Positions 17,396-26,605 of a stretch of DNA of 64,000 nucleotides are shown here, one piece after another; the stretch's first letter is position 1, and each line of letters opens with the position of its first letter. The position numbers were made by a program, and so were the translations under genes. The stretch spans positions 1,922,001-1,986,000 of the forward strand of contig NZ_JAFBBZ010000001.1 in assembly GCF_016907435.1 (NCBI RefSeq), in the 5' to 3' direction. This stretch comes from Nocardioides salarius (GTDB taxonomy: Bacteria > Actinomycetota > Actinomycetes > Propionibacteriales > Nocardioidaceae). The notes beneath the pieces are model-generated. The model saw nothing but the letters and a program-made list of their open reading frames with translations. It did not search any database and had not been told where the DNA came from.

Positions 17396-18433
17396 TCAGG
17401 ACGGCAGCGCAACGCCGCAGCGCTCCGCCTCGTCAGTCAACCGACGCCACAACGGCGCCGGGAGCTCGATGCCGTGCTCGCACGCGTGCGCCCAGGCAGC
17501 CGCGGAGGCGTCTCCGGGCAAGCGCAGGGGCTCGCCCTCCGGGCCGTCGCTGCGACGCAGCTCGGACAGGGCCGCCTCGACGCCGCCCACAGCGTCGGCC
17601 AGCGGGCGGAAGACGTCGGCCGCGACCACCAGCAGCAGCTGGCCGGTGTTCGTCGGCGTGGCCAGGTCGACGCGGTGGTCGATGACCTCCGAGCCGAAGG
17701 CGGCGCCGTTGAGGACGCCTGCGAGCAGGCCGATCGCGATCGTGAGCCCAGCACCCTTGTAGCCGCCCATGGGGACCAGCTGTCCCTCCTCGGCGCGGCC
17801 GGGATCGGTGATCGGCTCTCCGTCCGCGCCCACCACCCATCCCTCCGGCATCGCGCGTCCGGCATCGCGGTAGGTCTTGATGGTTCCGTGCGAGGTGGCC
17901 GTCGTGGCCATGTCGAGCAGGAACGTCGACCGCTCGCCAGGCACCGCGATCGCCAGGGGGTTGGTTCCCAGCAGCGGGTTGCGCCCGCCCCACGGCGCCA
18001 TGCCGTTGGCATTGGCCACCGCCAGGTAGATCCCCACCATCCCGGCCTCGGCCGCGCGCAGGGCGTACAGCCCGGCGGCCCCGGCGTGGTTGGACCTCAC
18101 GGCGCCGACCACCCCGACACCCGTGGCACCGGCCTTCGCGATCGCCAGGTCGGTGACCCTGGTCATCACGACCTGACCGAGACCGTTGTCACCGTCGACC
18201 TGGGCACTGCTGGGCCGGTCGGCGAGGACCCGGATGTCCGGGTCGACGTTGATGCCACCCGCCCGGATCCTCTCCAGGTACGGCACCAACCGGATCACGC
18301 CGTGCCCGTTGCGGCCCCGGGCGTCCGCCTCGACCAGCCGTTGCGCCGTCAGTCGAGCATCGGGTCCCGGCACGCCGGCGCTCACCAGCAGGTCGCCCAC
18401 CAGGCCCTCCAGCTCCGCCATCGTCATACGCAC
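17396..18433 (-). CDS. Ldh family oxidoreductase (malate/L-lactate/ureidoglycolate dehydrogenase type)
   Basis: A 345-residue NAD(P)-dependent dehydrogenase of the Ldh_2 superfamily, which oxidises 2-hydroxy acids. Family motifs are DARGRNGHGVIRLVPYLERI, VRSNHAGAAGLYA with the catalytic His intact, NPLLGTNPLAIAVPG and GYKGAGLTIAIGLLAGVL. GTG 18433 or the nearby ATGs at 18427 and 18421 could be the start. It is divergent from an amidohydrolase with only 17 bp between the starts. It probably oxidises a hydroxy-acid intermediate before the FAH-family enzyme acts. Confidence 0.87.
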   Translation of the reverse strand: MRMTMAELEGLVGDLLVSAGVPGPDARLTAQRLVEADARGRNGHGVIRLVPYLERIRAGGINVDPDIRVLADRPSSAQVDGDNGLGQVVMTRVTDLAIAKAGATGVGVVGAVRSNHAGAAGLYALRAAEAGMVGIYLAVANANGMAPWGGRNPLLGTNPLAIAVPGERSTFLLDMATTATSHGTIKTYRDAGRAMPEGWVVGADGEPITDPGRAEEGQLVPMGGYKGAGLTIAIGLLAGVLNGAAFGSEVIDHRVDLATPTNTGQLLLVVAADVFRPLADAVGGVEAALSELRRSDGPEGEPLRLPGDASAAAWAHACEHGIELPAPLWRRLTDEAERCGVALPS

Positions 18434-18450
18434 TCGAAAGGTGTCCTCTC

Positions 18451-19539
18451 ATGAGTTCCGTCCTTGACCCCGCACAGCAGTTCGTGGACCTCTCGCCCGT
18501 CATCGCACCCACGACGGCGACCCGCCCGCAGTACCGCACCGTGGACGTCCACACCCACCTGGCCGTGCCCGCGGCCGCTGCGCTCGCGAAGCCGTGGCAC
18601 CGCCCCGAGCTCGAGCCCCGAGCACGCTTCAGCTCCCCCGAGACCCTCGCCTACACAGCGGCCCTGCGCGCGACGCCCCAGTCGACCGCGCGGTTCGAGG
18701 ACGCTGAGTCGCGCCTGGTCGACATGGACGCCCAGGGCATCGACACCCAGGTCCTGGCGGTCCCCCCGACCGAGTACTTCTACTGGCTGCCCGACAGCGA
18801 GGCCGTCCGCGTCTGCCGCGCCCAGCACGAGCGGCTCGCCGAGGTGGTCGCCCGGTTCCCCGGTCGCTTCGCCGCCATCGCCAACCTTCCGCTCGCCCAC
18901 CCCGACCTGGCGGTGGAGATGCTGCGTGAGGCCCACGACCTCGGCATGGGCGGCTTCGAGCTGAGTGCTGACGTGATGAGAGCCGACGGCACGATCATCG
19001 AGCTCGACGACCGCAGGTACGACGAGCTCTGGTCCACGGCCACCGACCTCGCCATGACCGCCGTGCTGCACCCCCAGGGGTTCACGCACGGAGAGCGCTT
19101 CAGCGACTACTACCTGGTCAACGTGATGTGCATGCCGTTGGCCTCGACACTCGCAGTCACCCGGATGATCCTCGGCGGTGTGTGGCACCGTCACCCCGAG
19201 CTGCAGATGGTCGTGGTGCACGGTGGGGGCTACCTGCCGTTCTACGTCGCCCGCACGGACCACGCGTGGCGGCACCGCCCGGAGCTGCGGCACCACATCG
19301 ACAGGGCACCCAGCGACTACCTGCGACTGCTGCACGTCGACACCAACGTCTTCGAGCCGGCCATGGTCGGCCACCTCGTGGCGCAGCAGGGCGCCGACCG
19401 CGTGCTGCTCGGCACCGACTACCCCTTCGACATGGGCACTCCGGACCCGCTGGGCTTCCTCGAGGATGCCGGCCTCACCGAGGACCAGCGTCGGCTGGTC
19501 CTCGGTGGCAACGCGCAGCGGTTGTTCCGGATCGGCTGA
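18451..19539 (+). CDS. Amidohydrolase family protein, ACMSD-like
   Basis: A 362-residue metal-dependent hydrolase or decarboxylase of the Amidohydrolase_2 group. Metal ligands are visible as His-x-His in VDVHTHLA, His in VLHPQG, His in VVHGGGYLPFY and Asp in LLGTDYPFDMG. The ATG at 18451 is preceded by a weak AAAGG. It resembles the amidohydrolase at 21845-22861 over the whole length (MDAQGIDTQ/MDAMGVDVQ; YFYWLPDSE/YYYWADAET; GGGYLPFY/GGGYLPAY). In such clusters these enzymes usually decarboxylate an aromatic or semialdehyde acid; the substrate is unknown. Confidence 0.87.
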   Translation: MSSVLDPAQQFVDLSPVIAPTTATRPQYRTVDVHTHLAVPAAAALAKPWHRPELEPRARFSSPETLAYTAALRATPQSTARFEDAESRLVDMDAQGIDTQVLAVPPTEYFYWLPDSEAVRVCRAQHERLAEVVARFPGRFAAIANLPLAHPDLAVEMLREAHDLGMGGFELSADVMRADGTIIELDDRRYDELWSTATDLAMTAVLHPQGFTHGERFSDYYLVNVMCMPLASTLAVTRMILGGVWHRHPELQMVVVHGGGYLPFYVARTDHAWRHRPELRHHIDRAPSDYLRLLHVDTNVFEPAMVGHLVAQQGADRVLLGTDYPFDMGTPDPLGFLEDAGLTEDQRRLVLGGNAQRLFRIG

Positions 19540-19555
19540 CCCGGTCACGGCCTGG

Positions 19556-20677
19556 TCAGCCCCGGACCGGGCGGTCCACGTAGAGCTCGGAGAGGGCGAG
19601 ACCTATCTGGTCGCGGCTCAGCGGGAGGGTGACCACCTCGTTGGTCTCGGCCGAGAGGTCGGCTGCCAGGTAGACCTCCATGACGGTCCGCGCGTGCCGC
19701 GGGTCGACCATCACCGGGCGGTCGTAGGCCACTGCCTCGAGGAAGTGCGTGGTCTCGCGCTCCATCGGCCCCGCGTACACGTGGTCGACGTACTCCCCCG
19801 GCATCGTGGACATCGGGAACTGCACCCCCCGGGCGACCGTGTTGACCACGACGTCGCGGTGGCTGGCATCGACCAGCACGGCACCCTCGGTGCCGAGCAC
19901 CTCGATCCAGGTGCTGGACTGGTTGGGGTAGCCGGGGGGCAACGACATGCCGGCACCCACGGTGACCACCGTCCCGTCGTCCATGGTCACCACGACGTAC
20001 TGGGTGTCGGGCACCCCGAGGGTGTCTGCCCGGACCCCCCAGGCGTTCTGGGAGTAGACCCGTACCGGGCGCCGGGGCTGCAGGCACCAGAAGGCGAAGT
20101 CCAGGTCGTGCGTGGCCTCCATCGCCGCCGGTGACAGCTTGGTGCGATTGCTGATCTTGGCGCCGAGCGAGCGCGTGATGTGGCGGCTGACCAGGATGCT
20201 GCTGACGGCGCCGAGGTCGCCCGCCTCGATCGAGCGCTTGACCATCGACTGCTTGGGGTTGAAGCGCTGCGAGTAGCCGATCGTGAACTTCAGGTCTCGT
20301 TCCTGGGCGAGCGCGATCAAGCGGTCGGCCTCGTCCAGGGTGAGCGCGATCGGCTTCTCCAGCAGCACGTGCTTGCCGGCGCTGAGGGCGGCCTCGGCCA
20401 TCGGGTGGTGCAGGTTCTCGGGTGTGGCGCTGATCAGCACGGCATCGACCTGGGGGTCGGCGACGATCCGCTCCCAGTCGTTCGTGACCGAGGCCGGCTC
20501 CGTGAGCAGCGCCATCTCCTGCAGCCTGGCCTCGTCGACCTCGGCGAGGTGGAGGTCGCCCACCAAGGCGCTGCGGGCGCAGGCGACGGCACGGATCCCA
20601 CCGCACCAGCCGGTGCCGATCACGCCGATGGACAGCGGCTTGCCGGGCGGGTTCACGATCGCGGTCGTCTCAGACAT
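19556..20677 (-). CDS. Gfo/Idh/MocA family oxidoreductase (second gene of tandem pair)
   Basis: About 373 residues starting at ATG 20677, with AGGAG upstream; the frame is open further to 20749. It has the Rossmann motif SIGVIGTGWCGGIRA, the HVLLEKPIAL signature, GYSQRFNP and THDLDFAFWCL. The start overlaps the end of the neighbouring oxidoreductase gene by eight bases. Clear similarity to that neighbour (YSQRFN/YTQRFR; THDLDFAFW/THSLDMCLW; GTEGAVLVDASHRDVVV/GTEGVIDIEDTHRDVIV) indicates a tandem duplication. The stop is 16 bp from the convergent amidohydrolase. Confidence 0.87.
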   Translation of the reverse strand: MSETTAIVNPPGKPLSIGVIGTGWCGGIRAVACARSALVGDLHLAEVDEARLQEMALLTEPASVTNDWERIVADPQVDAVLISATPENLHHPMAEAALSAGKHVLLEKPIALTLDEADRLIALAQERDLKFTIGYSQRFNPKQSMVKRSIEAGDLGAVSSILVSRHITRSLGAKISNRTKLSPAAMEATHDLDFAFWCLQPRRPVRVYSQNAWGVRADTLGVPDTQYVVVTMDDGTVVTVGAGMSLPPGYPNQSSTWIEVLGTEGAVLVDASHRDVVVNTVARGVQFPMSTMPGEYVDHVYAGPMERETTHFLEAVAYDRPVMVDPRHARTVMEVYLAADLSAETNEVVTLPLSRDQIGLALSELYVDRPVRG

Positions 20678-21848
20678 CGCGGGCTCCTGACGAGGGGGAG
20701 GACAGCTCGGCGAGCAGCTCCTCGGGTGTGATGGGAAGGGTGACGGCACGACCTCGCGCGGCCGACAGGTCCATGGCCATGGTCAGCAGCAGGTTGCGGT
20801 GCCCGTCGGCGGCCGAGGCGTGCGGCGTGCGGGCCCCGGTGGTCAGACGGTTGAACCACGTCATGGTCTCCTCCCGCATCGGCCCCCACAGGACCCCGTC
20901 CGAGAGGTCACCGGGCGGATAGCTGCCCACGAAGTCGATGTGTCGTGGCGCGGGTGCCTGGAACCCACGGCTGTTGTACCCGGCGGGCTGAGGGTGCTGG
21001 GAGGCCACGATCACGTCGCGGTGGGTGTCCTCGATGTCGATGACGCCCTCGGTGCCCACGATGCCGATCTCCAGGCCGTAGACAGCGCCTGGCCAGACCG
21101 CTGGCAGCGCCCAGTTGATGTTCATCGAGAACACGGTCCCGTCGTCCATCGTGAAGATGCCCAGGGTGCCGTCCTTGGTCCCCATGTCGCCCAGCGTCCG
21201 GTCGACGCTGCGGGCGTAGACCTCGACGGGCTCCTTGCCCTCCATCAACCACAGGCACATGTCGAGGCTGTGCGTGCCGGACACGACCATCGGTGTCAGG
21301 TTCGTCGTGTCGCTGACCTTGCGCAGCGTCGCCTCGGGCACCATCCGGTTCATCAGGGCTCGGGTGACCACGGTGGTCACCTCGCCGACCTGACCGTCGC
21401 GGAGGCGCTGCTTCACGGTGAGGAACCGGCGCCGGAAGCGCTGGGTGTAGCCGACGACGGCATCCACCCCGGCGGCCTCGATGGCTGCCAGCACTCGTGC
21501 GGAGTCGACGGGGTCGGTCGCCAGGGGCTTCTCGATGAACAGCGGCACGCCGAGCCCCGCGGCCTTGAGGATGGGCTCCACGTGCTCCCGCTCGTCCGTG
21601 GCGATGATCACCGCACTGACCTCGGGCCGCGCCAGCAGCTCGTCGATGTCGGTCGTGGCGAGGTCGGCGTCGGTGTCGCTCGCCAGCTGGTCGAGCGTGG
21701 CCGCATCGACGTCGCACAGACCGAGCCAGCGCACGCCCGGGTACTCGCGAGCCAGCACCGCCCGGATCCGTCCGATGGCGCCGCAGCCGATGACAGCCAG
21801 ACCGATCCCGTCGCGCTGCAGCCGCGCGCCGCCATCCGTGGTCGTCAT
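20670..21848 (-). CDS. Gfo/Idh/MocA family oxidoreductase (first gene of tandem pair)
   Basis: A 392-residue NAD(P)-dependent oxidoreductase: Rossmann motif LAVIGCGAIGRIRA, VPLFIEKPLATD, GYTQRFRRRF and GTHSLDMCLWLM. The ATG overlaps the amidohydrolase stop by four bases (ATGA), and its end overlaps the second oxidoreductase by eight. This gives a coupled three-gene operon: amidohydrolase, oxidoreductase, oxidoreductase. The paired enzymes may oxidise neighbouring positions or two related substrates, or act as a heteromer. Confidence 0.88.
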   Translation of the reverse strand: MTTTDGGARLQRDGIGLAVIGCGAIGRIRAVLAREYPGVRWLGLCDVDAATLDQLASDTDADLATTDIDELLARPEVSAVIIATDEREHVEPILKAAGLGVPLFIEKPLATDPVDSARVLAAIEAAGVDAVVGYTQRFRRRFLTVKQRLRDGQVGEVTTVVTRALMNRMVPEATLRKVSDTTNLTPMVVSGTHSLDMCLWLMEGKEPVEVYARSVDRTLGDMGTKDGTLGIFTMDDGTVFSMNINWALPAVWPGAVYGLEIGIVGTEGVIDIEDTHRDVIVASQHPQPAGYNSRGFQAPAPRHIDFVGSYPPGDLSDGVLWGPMREETMTWFNRLTTGARTPHASAADGHRNLLLTMAMDLSAARGRAVTLPITPEELLAELSSPSSGARDV

Positions 21849-22861
21849 GAGAGACCCAGCAGACGGGCGGCGTTGCCACCGGCGATCAGGTCGACCTGGT
21901 CCTGCGACAGGCCGGGCGTGGCTGCGAGAAGTGCCAGCGGGTCCTCGTCGCCCATGTCGTAGGGGTAGTCGGTGCCGAGCACCACGTGGTCGGCTCCGTA
22001 CTTGTCCACCAGGAACCTGAGCTGGTCGGGCTCGAAGACCATCGTGTCGAAGAAGAACTTGCGCAGGTAGTTGCCCGGGAGGTCACGCACGTCCTCGCGG
22101 ACGTCCTCCCGCGCCCGCCAGCCGTGGTCGATCCGCCCTGCGTAGGCCGGCAGGTAGCCGCCGCCGTGGACGACGACGACCTTCAGGTCCGGGTGCCGCT
22201 CCATGACACCGCTGAAGATCAGGTGTGCCGTCGCCACGGTCGCCTCGTAGGCGTGGCCGATGATGTTGACGAAGTTGTGGGTCTGCAACCGTTGCGGGTG
22301 GGTGGTCCCCTGGGTGTGCACGACGACGACGAGGCCCAGCCTCTCGACCTCGGCCCAGAAGGGCTCCAGCCGCTGCGCCGATATCTCCTCGCCCTCGACG
22401 TGGGTACCGATCTCGATCCCCTTCATCCCGAGCTCGCCCGCCAGGTAGCGCAGCTCCTGGACGGCCGCCTCGGTGTCCTGCAGCGGGACCGTGCCCAGCG
22501 GCAGGAAGCGCTCGCCGTAGCGAGAGGTCGCCTCCACGAACTCCTCGTTCATCATCCGCGAGACCTTGGCGCCGGTCTCGGCGTCGGCCCAGTAGTAGTA
22601 CTGGTAGACCGCTACCGCGACGGCCTGCACGTCGACGCCCATGGCGTCCATGTCCTCCAGTCGCACCTCGAGCACGTCCATCTTCGGCTTGATGTGCTCG
22701 AGCTGTCGACGGTTCACCGCCTGCGTCGTCGGGTTGCCGTGACCCAACGAGACCTTGCCCGCTGCGAGGGCGGCCTCCTTCATGAAGTCGTCGGCGAGAG
22801 AGCACTCGCGGTGGCAGTGCAGGTCGATCACGGGGCCGTCTGTGCGGCGAGCCCTGGGCAT
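21845..22861 (-). CDS. Amidohydrolase family protein, ACMSD-like
   Basis: A 338-residue metal-dependent hydrolase or decarboxylase. Ligands: His-x-His in VIDLHCHRE, His in VVHTQGTTHP, His in VVHGGGYLPAY and Asp in VLGTDYPYDMG. First gene of the minus-strand operon with the two Gfo/Idh oxidoreductases. It is a paralogue of the amidohydrolase at 18451, three kilobases away, so the cluster has duplicated both enzyme types. Probably acts on a carboxylated ring or ring-cleavage product. Confidence 0.87.
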   Translation of the reverse strand: MPRARRTDGPVIDLHCHRECSLADDFMKEAALAAGKVSLGHGNPTTQAVNRRQLEHIKPKMDVLEVRLEDMDAMGVDVQAVAVAVYQYYYWADAETGAKVSRMMNEEFVEATSRYGERFLPLGTVPLQDTEAAVQELRYLAGELGMKGIEIGTHVEGEEISAQRLEPFWAEVERLGLVVVVHTQGTTHPQRLQTHNFVNIIGHAYEATVATAHLIFSGVMERHPDLKVVVVHGGGYLPAYAGRIDHGWRAREDVREDVRDLPGNYLRKFFFDTMVFEPDQLRFLVDKYGADHVVLGTDYPYDMGDEDPLALLAATPGLSQDQVDLIAGGNAARLLGLS

Positions 22862-23026
22862 GCGGCGTCCTTCCCCGCGCCCGGCCGGTGCGGGCGACGT
22901 GCTTGGAACCCTAGGAACCGCGCGACGCGGGCCACAATGTGCCTACCCGGCAGTTCGATGGCGGGATCCGTGAGTGGCCGACGGCCGGACCGTGCCGGGT
23001 GCTGGCGTCCTGCGCCCGACCTCCCC

Positions 23027-24385
23027 TCAGCCGGCCCCGACGAGCAGCAGGGTGGAGACGAAGACGACGCCGGTGATCACCAGCACCACGCTGGTGTAGC
23101 CCATGATGTCGCGCACCCGCAGTCCGGCGACCGCCAGCAGCGGCACCGCCCAGAACGGCTGGATCATGTTGGTCCACTGGTCGCCGTAGGCGATGGCCAT
23201 GATCACGACCGGCTGGGTGACGTCGAGCGACTCGGCGGCCGAGGCGAAGATCGGCGCCTGCAGGGCGAACTGACCGCCGCCCGAGGGCACGAAGAGGTTG
23301 AGCAGGCCCGCGGAGAGGAAGGCGAAGACGCCGAGCGTGCCGGGCGTGGCCGCGTCGACCACCCAGCTGCTCAGCATCTCGGCCAGGCCGCTGGCGGCCA
23401 TCATCGCCGCGATGCCGGCGTACAGGGGGTACTGCAGCAGCACCTCGACGACCGTGCGGCCGCCGCGCGCGACCAGGGCGGCGAGCTGGCGGGCGTTGGC
23501 CACGACCAGCAGCACCAGGCACAGGAAGGTCCAGTTGACGATGTCGAGGGTCAGGTCGAAGCCGTTGTCGAGGAAGTAGACGACCAGGTAGAGGCCCAGC
23601 GCCACGCCCATCACGGCGGTGACCAGCCTCGAGGTCTCGAGCCGGTCGGCGGGCGAGCCCGCCTCCTGGGCGCCGCCGGTGCCGGCAGGCTCCTCGGACT
23701 CCTCCAGCGCGGCCTCGGGCGCGGCGCGCACGGCCTCGCCGTCGCCGGGGGCCATCAGCGGCATCGCCACGGCGATCACCAGGAGCGTCACGCCGATGGC
23801 GGCCAGGTTCCACCAGGCGAAGATGGTCTCGGAGACGGGCACGACGCCCATGTCGAGCGTCGTCGCGTAGACCCCGGTCTCGGTGGCGGCGTTGAGCGGC
23901 CCGGAGCCCGAGTAGCCCATGTGCCAGACCACGAAGCCGGTGTAGGCCGAGGCCACCAGCAGCGGGTAGTGCAGCGGCGTGCACCGCTCACGGAAGCGAC
24001 GGGCGACCTCGACGGCCACGACGCCGCCGACGATGAGCCCGAGCCCGAAGCTGAGCAGCGAGGCCAGCCCGGCCACCACGGTGACGAAGGCGTACGCCGC
24101 CCGCGGCGAGCGCGGCAGCCCCGCCACCCGGGTCAGCAGCCGGTGCACCGGCGGCAGGTTGGCCAGGGTGTAGCCCAGCAGCAGCACCAGCGCGACCTGG
24201 GTCATGAAGGCCAGCAGGCCCGTGAGCCCGTCGCCCCAGGCGAGCACCAGCTCGCGCGGGCCGGTGTCGGTCAGGCTCAGCGACAGCAACGCCACCAGCA
24301 GGGTCAGGGCGACCGCGAAGACGAAGGCTCCGGGCATCCAGCGTTCGACGAAACGGCTCGCCGGACCGGCGATCTTGCGCAGCAT
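23027..24385 (-). CDS. AtoE-family short-chain fatty acid transporter
   Basis: A 452-residue inner-membrane protein with about 11-12 hydrophobic segments. It starts MLRKIAGPASRFVERWMPGAFVFA, the typical AtoE/TIGR00366 beginning, and contains VVWHMGYSGSGPLNAA and FVPSGGGQFALQAPI, both characteristic. A hydrophilic loop of about 40 residues rich in Glu and Ala lies near residues 215-255. It is separated by 165 bp from the catabolic operon and by ~100 bp from the DinB gene, so it is probably a single transcription unit. Function: uptake or exchange of short-chain fatty acids, inferred from family. Confidence 0.87.
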   Translation of the reverse strand: MLRKIAGPASRFVERWMPGAFVFAVALTLLVALLSLSLTDTGPRELVLAWGDGLTGLLAFMTQVALVLLLGYTLANLPPVHRLLTRVAGLPRSPRAAYAFVTVVAGLASLLSFGLGLIVGGVVAVEVARRFRERCTPLHYPLLVASAYTGFVVWHMGYSGSGPLNAATETGVYATTLDMGVVPVSETIFAWWNLAAIGVTLLVIAVAMPLMAPGDGEAVRAAPEAALEESEEPAGTGGAQEAGSPADRLETSRLVTAVMGVALGLYLVVYFLDNGFDLTLDIVNWTFLCLVLLVVANARQLAALVARGGRTVVEVLLQYPLYAGIAAMMAASGLAEMLSSWVVDAATPGTLGVFAFLSAGLLNLFVPSGGGQFALQAPIFASAAESLDVTQPVVIMAIAYGDQWTNMIQPFWAVPLLAVAGLRVRDIMGYTSVVLVITGVVFVSTLLLVGAG

Positions 24386-24484
24386 GTGGGACCTCCCGAG
24401 AGGCCACGCCCGAGACGGCTGTGGCGTGGCTCACCCCACCGTGCCGGGCACCCCGCCGTCAAGCGCGGCGCGCGCCGGTGGCGC

Positions 24485-24988
24485 TCAGCGCCCCAGCAGC
24501 CCGCGCACGTACGCCGCCTGCCCGGCGTGCTGGGCGCAGTCGTCGGCCACCGAGACCAGCCGGACCCCGAGCGTGACGGGCGGGTCCCAGCGCTCGTCCA
24601 CCACCCGGTCGAGGTCGGCGGCGTCCAGGCCGTGCACCCAGGGGCGCATCGCGCCGTGCACCTCGCGGAAGTAGTCGCCGAGCAGGTCGGCCGGCACCCG
24701 CACCGCGGCCACCTCGTCGCTGCTGTGGCCGAAGCCGGTGTCGGCGGGGTCGAACGGCAGCCCCAGCCGCTCGGCGTACCCCGACGCGACGTGCACCTGC
24801 TCGCGCCCGGCCGCCGCGGCGACGTGGTCGTCGTAGACGCGGGTCAGGTGCCAGACCAGCCAGCCGATGGTGTTCGCCCCCGGCCCGGGGCGGTGGGTCA
24901 GGGCGTCGACGTCGAGACCGTCGAGGACCGCCTCGACGTGCTCGGCGACGCGGTCGAGGGAGTCGGCCAACAGCTCACCAGGCGTCAT
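24485..24988 (-). CDS. DinB family / DUF664 protein
   Basis: A 167-residue four-helix protein of the DinB/MDMPI superfamily. Candidate metal ligands are His in WLVWHLTRVYDDHV and the late His in DDCAQHAGQAAYVRG. Actinobacterial members are often mycothiol-dependent thiol transferases. It stands alone between an AtoE transporter and an amino acid ABC system, with start ATG 24988. The reaction is unknown. Confidence 0.82.
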   Translation of the reverse strand: MTPGELLADSLDRVAEHVEAVLDGLDVDALTHRPGPGANTIGWLVWHLTRVYDDHVAAAAGREQVHVASGYAERLGLPFDPADTGFGHSSDEVAAVRVPADLLGDYFREVHGAMRPWVHGLDAADLDRVVDERWDPPVTLGVRLVSVADDCAQHAGQAAYVRGLLGR

Positions 24989-25018
24989 GCCCCGACCGTA
25001 CGTCGCCCGCAGCTCCCG

Positions 25019-25768
25019 TCACAGCACCTTGGAGAGGAACTCCTGGGTGCGCGCGTGCTGCGGGTCGGAGAGCACCTCGGCGGGGTCGCCCTCCTCCATG
25101 ATCACGCCCTCGTCCATGAAGACGAGCTTGTCGCCGACCTCGCGGGCGAAGCCCATCTCGTGGGTCACCACCATCATCGTCATGCCCTCGGCGGCCAGCG
25201 ACTTCATCACCGCGAGCACGTCGCCGACGAGCTCGGGGTCCAGGGCGCTGGTCGGCTCGTCGAAGAGCATCAGGTCGGGGTCCATCGACAGCGCCCGAGC
25301 GATGGCGACGCGCTGCTGCTGGCCGCCGGAGAGGTGCGCGGGGTAGGCGTCGGCCTTGTCCTCCAGGCCCACCCGGGCCAGGTTCTCCCGGGCCTTCTTC
25401 TCGGCTTCCGCCTTGCCGCGCTTCTTGACCCGGCGCTGGGCCAGGGTCAGGTTGGCGGTGACGGTCAGGTGCGGGAAGAGGTTGAAGGACTGGAAGACCA
25501 TCCCGATGCGCGAGCGCACGTCGTTGAGGTCGGTCTCGGGGTCGGTCATGTCGACGCCCTCGACCAGCACCCTGCCCTTGGTCGGCACCTCCAGCCGGTT
25601 GACGCAGCGCAGCAGCGTCGACTTGCCCGAGCCGGAGGGTCCGATCACGCAGACCACCTCGCCGTCGTCGACGTGGAAGTCGATGCCCTTGAGGACCTCG
25701 TTGTCGCCGAACGACTTGTGCAGCTGCTGGACGTCGATCGCGTGCTCGTAGGCGGGTGTGCTCGTCAC
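25019..25768 (-). CDS. Polar amino acid ABC transporter ATP-binding protein (GlnQ/GluA type)
   Basis: A 249-residue ATPase: [19 protein letters not shown] (Walker A), [13 protein letters not shown] (Q-loop), [15 protein letters not shown] (signature), [14 protein letters not shown] (Walker B) and [12 protein letters not shown] (switch). The CVNRLE and FNLFPHLT stretches are diagnostic of the polar amino acid branch. GTG start four bases after the permease stop. Third gene of the binding protein-permease-ATPase operon. Confidence 0.92.
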   Translation of the reverse strand: MTSTPAYEHAIDVQQLHKSFGDNEVLKGIDFHVDDGEVVCVIGPSGSGKSTLLRCVNRLEVPTKGRVLVEGVDMTDPETDLNDVRSRIGMVFQSFNLFPHLTVTANLTLAQRRVKKRGKAEAEKKARENLARVGLEDKADAYPAHLSGGQQQRVAIARALSMDPDLMLFDEPTSALDPELVGDVLAVMKSLAAEGMTMMVVTHEMGFAREVGDKLVFMDEGVIMEEGDPAEVLSDPQHARTQEFLSKVL

Positions 25769-25772
25769 GGGT

Positions 25773-26558
25773 TCAGCGTCCTCTCGCGCCGCGGCGCTCC
25801 ATGTAGGCCACCAGCCGCGTCAGCGGCAGGGTGACGGCCAGGTACATCAGGGCTGCGATGGTCAGCGGCGTCGAGTTGGCCACCGAGGAGACCCCGTCGC
25901 GGGCGAACGTGGTGAGCTCCTGCTGCGACAGGGTCATGCCGACGATGAACAGCAGCGAGGTGTCCTTGATCAGGATCACCAGCTCGTTGGTCAGCGGGGG
26001 GATCACGATCCGGAAGGCCTGCGGGAGCACCACCGAGATCATGGTCCAGCCCCCCGGCATGCCGAGCGAGTGGGCCGCCTCGACCTGGCCCTTGGGGACG
26101 GCCTGGATGCCGGCGCGGATCGTCTCGGCGATGTAGGCCGCCGAGACGACGATGAGGGCGATCAGGCCGGCTCCCGCGTTGCCACCGGGCGGGCGCCACT
26201 GGAAGGCGATCGGCACCGCAAAGGCGAAGGTGAAGATCACCAGCAGGGCCGGCAGGCCGCGGAAGAACTCGATGTAGGCCGTCGCGACCCATCGGTAGGG
26301 CGCCACCGGCGAGAGCTTCATCAACGCGAGGACCAGGCCGAAGACCATGCCCCCGGCGAACGCGATCGCGGTGTAGATGATCGTGTTCTTGGCCGCCACC
26401 ACGACCACGTCGGGGAAGAGGTCCTTGGCGATCTCGACGTCGAAGAACGCCTCCTGGATGGCCGGCCAGTCCGCGGCCAGGACCAGCGCGGCGACGGCGG
26501 CCACGAAGATCGCGTACAGCGACCCGCGGGTGAGACGGGTCTTCGTGGTCCTCTTCAC
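25773..26558 (-). CDS. Polar amino acid ABC transporter permease (HisM/GlnP type)
   Basis: A 261-residue permease with a single N-terminal helix followed by the HisM-type core: [39 protein letters not shown], and the EAA loop [26 protein letters not shown]. The C-terminal ITSL-like stretch ([16 protein letters not shown]) is diagnostic. GTG start. Only one permease is present, so a homodimer is expected. Confidence 0.91.
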   Translation of the reverse strand: MKRTTKTRLTRGSLYAIFVAAVAALVLAADWPAIQEAFFDVEIAKDLFPDVVVVAAKNTIIYTAIAFAGGMVFGLVLALMKLSPVAPYRWVATAYIEFFRGLPALLVIFTFAFAVPIAFQWRPPGGNAGAGLIALIVVSAAYIAETIRAGIQAVPKGQVEAAHSLGMPGGWTMISVVLPQAFRIVIPPLTNELVILIKDTSLLFIVGMTLSQQELTTFARDGVSSVANSTPLTIAALMYLAVTLPLTRLVAYMERRGARGR

Positions 26559-26605
26559 GAGGGACTCCTCAACGGTGGTCGGCTACGGACGACGACGCAG
26601 CAGCG

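Noticed and set aside
21986..25834. A 1282-codon open frame on the plus strand
   Set aside because: It is antisense to an amidohydrolase, the AtoE transporter, the DinB gene and an ABC ATPase. Its product is low-complexity Arg/Gly/Val/His-rich, the usual shadow of GC-rich genes.
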